Source: JAYWDA01 sp043779185
GTDB lineage: Bacteria; Bdellovibrionota; Bdellovibrionia; Bdellovibrionales; Bdellovibrionaceae
Length of the DNA: 14,402 bases
Assembly: GCA_043779185.1 (NCBI GenBank)
Contig: JAYWEQ010000155.1
Coordinates: 1 to 14,402 of the forward strand
Reading direction: 5' to 3'
The notes below the pieces were generated by a model. That model saw only the letters and a program-made list of their open reading frames with translations. It had not been told where the DNA came from and made no database searches. Position numbers and translations under genes: made by a program. Positions 12,821-14,402 of this stretch are shown here, in pieces; the stretch's first letter is position 1; every line of letters begins with the position of its first letter.

Positions 12821-13654
12821 ATGAATCAAATTTTAAAAACAAAAAAAATTGGTTTTCTGGGCGCAGGCCATATGGCCCAGGCGATACTCCGTGGACTTCT
12901 TGACACCGATTTTATTCAAGCAAAAAATCTATGGGCCTCAAGCCGAACCCCAGGAAAATTACAGAAGCTGCAGCAAGAATTTGGCATTAATATAGCTTCC
13001 AGTAATGAAGAGCTGATTGAAACCGTCGATATCGTCATCTTAGCGCTAAAACCTCAGGATTTATTGCCAGCCATTGAGCCCATCGCAAAAAATTTTAGCG
13101 AAGATCAGATTGTCATCAGCTTGGCAGCAGGCATTCGTATGGATACTTTAGAAAAACATATGCAGCAGTGCCGCTTGGTTCGGTTGATGCCGAACACTCC
13201 TTCTTTGATTGGCCGAGGTGTCATTGGTTATTTGCTGAATGATGAAAATGATGCCGGCTTAGATGATATGACTGAAAGTCTTTTTTCTAAATTAGGTCAT
13301 GTGATTCGAATGCAAGACGAAGAACAGCTAGAAGCCTTGACCGTTGCGGCCTCGGCTGGAACAGGTTTTGTTTTTGAACTAATGATGTATTGGCAAGATT
13401 GGATTGAAGAGCACGGTTTTGAAAAACAAGCGGCTAAAGAAATCACTCTTGAAACTTTTCTTGGCGCAGCTTTGCTAGCCTCCCAAACACCAGACGTAGG
13501 TCTAGAAGAACTTCAGGCGCGCGTCGCCTCCAGAAAGGGTGTCACGGCCGCTGGACTTCAGTCCCTTCGAGAGCTCGAAGTCGAAAGAGCTCTTAGAATT
13601 AGTTTTGAAAAAGCTGCCATGCGGAACTCTGAATTATCAAGAGATCTTAAATAG
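12821..13654 (+). CDS. proC: Pyrroline-5-carboxylate reductase
   Basis: Cytoplasmic NAD(P)H-dependent enzyme that reduces 1-pyrroline-5-carboxylate to L-proline, the last step of proline synthesis. The protein has 277 residues, close to the family's usual 260-280. The N-terminal Rossmann fold shows G-F-L-G-A-G-H-M-A-x-A-I (residues 12-23). Downstream are V-I-L-A-L-K-P-Q, S-L-A-A-G-I, L-V-R-L-M-P-N-T-P, and the C-terminal dimer domain with A-A-S-A-G-T-G-F-V-F-E and A-S-R-K-G-V-T-A-A-G-L, where the family motif is usually s-P-G-G-T-T: here G-V-T, a normal variant seen in some members. ATG 12821 is used because AAGAGG lies six bases upstream; ATG 12806 (five extra residues) has no ribosome site and lies close to the probable transcription start. 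It follows yggS by 66 bases and precedes divIVA by 56. Confidence 0.93.
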   Translation: MNQILKTKKIGFLGAGHMAQAILRGLLDTDFIQAKNLWASSRTPGKLQKLQQEFGINIASSNEELIETVDIVILALKPQDLLPAIEPIAKNFSEDQIVISLAAGIRMDTLEKHMQQCRLVRLMPNTPSLIGRGVIGYLLNDENDAGLDDMTESLFSKLGHVIRMQDEEQLEALTVAASAGTGFVFELMMYWQDWIEEHGFEKQAAKEITLETFLGAALLASQTPDVGLEELQARVASRKGVTAAGLQSLRELEVERALRISFEKAAMRNSELSRDLK

Positions 13655-13698
13655 TCTTGCTCGTTCCCCCGAAGTCGCTTTATCCTAAAAGAGTTCAC

Positions 13699-13703
13699 GG
13701 AGG
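13699..13703 (+). promoter_or_regulatory. Shine-Dalgarno deciding the divIVA start
   Basis: GGAGG lies seven bases before ATG 13711, the codon that places the conserved DivIVA N-terminus at residue 1. Upstream in-frame starts lack a ribosome site. Confidence 0.65.
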
Positions 13704-13710
13704 AACAGCT

Positions 13711-14247
13711 ATGAAGATTTCCCCTATCGATATTACGCATAAGACTTTTGGCAAAAAACTGATGGGTCTTGATCCTGAAGAAGTGATGCATTTTCTTCAA
13801 ATGGTCGCTTCACAAATGGAAGCAACGATCCACGAAAGAAATTCTTTAAAAGAAGCTCTTCGCGAAAAAGATTTAAGTCTGTTGGAATATAAAGATCGCG
13901 ATAAAATTTTAAAAGACACGATCGCAACAGCAACTCAGATGTCTGAAAGGCTTCGTCAAGACGCCGACCGCGAAGCTAAATTAATCGTCGCTGATGCTCA
14001 ACAAAAAGCTGAAATGATCACTCGGGATTCCAGAGATTCTTTGAAGAAAATGTATCACGAAGTGACCGAGCTTAAACGCATTCGGATGCAATTTGAAGCC
14101 AACCTTCGGGCCGTCGCTCAGGCGCATTTGACCTTGCTTGAACAAGGTGAAAAATATATGCCACAAATGCAGATGACACAGTTTAATTTAAATCCGACAG
14201 AGCAAAGCAATAGCAAGACTCCCAGTATTTCACCCTTATCTACATGA
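13711..14247 (+). CDS. divIVA: DivIVA-domain cell pole / division protein
   Basis: Coiled-coil protein of the DivIVA family, which binds negatively curved membrane at poles and septa and recruits partners. The protein has 178 residues. The N-terminal lipid-binding domain is clear: I-S-P-I-D-I-T-H-K-T-F (3-13) with K14-K15, then G-L-D-P-E-E-V and a hydrophobic heptad helix. A long coiled coil runs from about 40 to 148 and includes the repeated A-x-x-E/D-A segments common in this family. The last 30 residues are a Met/Gln/Asn/Ser-rich tail likely to be disordered. ATG 13711 has GGAGG seven bases upstream (13699-13703); the earlier in-frame start at 13657 has no such site. TTGCTC/TATCCT with an 18-base spacer (13657-13686) is a weak promoter candidate. 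From memory, a Bdellovibrio DivIVA has been studied and affects progeny cell shape. Confidence 0.9.
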   Translation: MKISPIDITHKTFGKKLMGLDPEEVMHFLQMVASQMEATIHERNSLKEALREKDLSLLEYKDRDKILKDTIATATQMSERLRQDADREAKLIVADAQQKAEMITRDSRDSLKKMYHEVTELKRIRMQFEANLRAVAQAHLTLLEQGEKYMPQMQMTQFNLNPTEQSNSKTPSISPLST

Positions 14248-14258
14248 TCGTTGGAATG

Positions 14259-14285
14259 GACCAGGGGCCTCAGCCTCTGGTCTTT
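14259..14285 (+). terminator. Rho-independent-type terminator after divIVA
   Basis: GACCAGGGGC (14259-14268) pairs with GCCTCTGGTC (14273-14282) through ten base pairs with one G-T wobble and a CTCA loop, followed by a short TTT. It starts 12 bases after the divIVA stop. The T tract is short, so efficiency is uncertain, and the minus-strand side lacks a T run, so it mainly serves the plus strand. Confidence 0.7.
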
Positions 14286-14304
14286 GAATCAATACCCATA
14301 AAAA

Positions 14305-14402
14305 TTAGAAACTGCCCCACTTAAGTGTGCTTGCTTTAACTCGCGCGTCGAATAAGTTCAGTTTTTCTAGAGGCTTATCATCTCCTTGCGGCCAAACGAA
14401 TC
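14305..14402 (-). CDS. C-terminal end of an unidentified gene entering from the right edge
   Basis: On the minus strand one frame stays open for 31 codons from the window edge to TAA at 14307-14305, while the other two frames are stopped within 12 codons. The visible tail begins F-V-W-P-Q-G-D-D-K-P-L and ends L-K-W-G-S-F. Its composition (Lys, Asp, Leu, Trp) looks like ordinary protein sequence, and the stop lies just beyond the divIVA terminator, as expected for a convergent gene. I do not recognise the family; too little is present to assign a function. Confidence 0.5.
   Translation of the reverse strand, partial: FVWPQGDDKPLEKLNLFDARVKASTLKWGSF

Overview
The window looks like chromosome from a Gram-negative predatory or delta-type bacterium, most likely a Bdellovibrio relative (Bdellovibrionota). 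This is inferred from the gene set: an ExbB/ExbD proton channel together with a DivIVA in a yggS-proC-divIVA cluster, a Tad/Flp pilus platform protein, and a run of membrane-anchored FHA proteins. Base composition is moderate (somewhat AT-rich by eye). No rRNA, tRNA, CRISPR array, insertion sequence or phage gene is visible, no sign of recent transfer was seen, and no gene-free stretch exceeds 300 bases.

Left part (1-2974, minus strand): exbB, exbD and a small membrane-anchored protein of unknown function, followed by a SEC59/dolichol-kinase-like membrane lipid kinase and pssA (phosphatidylserine synthase, cut by the window edge). A good sigma70-type promoter lies upstream of exbB. It is interlocked with a plus-strand promoter for the divergent gene at 3029-4876, an alkaline-phosphatase/sulfatase-fold exported protein that appears to have lost key metal ligands.

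Centre (4888-11449, minus strand): one tightly packed six-gene operon reading tadC, a DUF192 protein, FHA-TM-sensor-TM-PAS, FHA-TM-TPR, FHA-FHA-TM-TPR and a PP2C-like protein whose metal-binding aspartates are gone. Five of the genes are joined by short gaps or overlaps with their own Shine-Dalgarno sites. Four FHA domains, three proteins with large extracytoplasmic parts, a pilus/secretion platform and a pseudophosphatase in one transcript suggest an envelope-spanning, phosphothreonine-reading assembly. This is the most unusual part of the window.

Right part (11478-14402, mostly plus strand): maf and yggS overlap by ATGA, followed by proC with its own likely promoter, then divIVA ended by a clear hairpin terminator. 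A minus-strand gene of unknown identity enters from the right edge. The yggS-proC-divIVA order links this block to cell pole and division functions.
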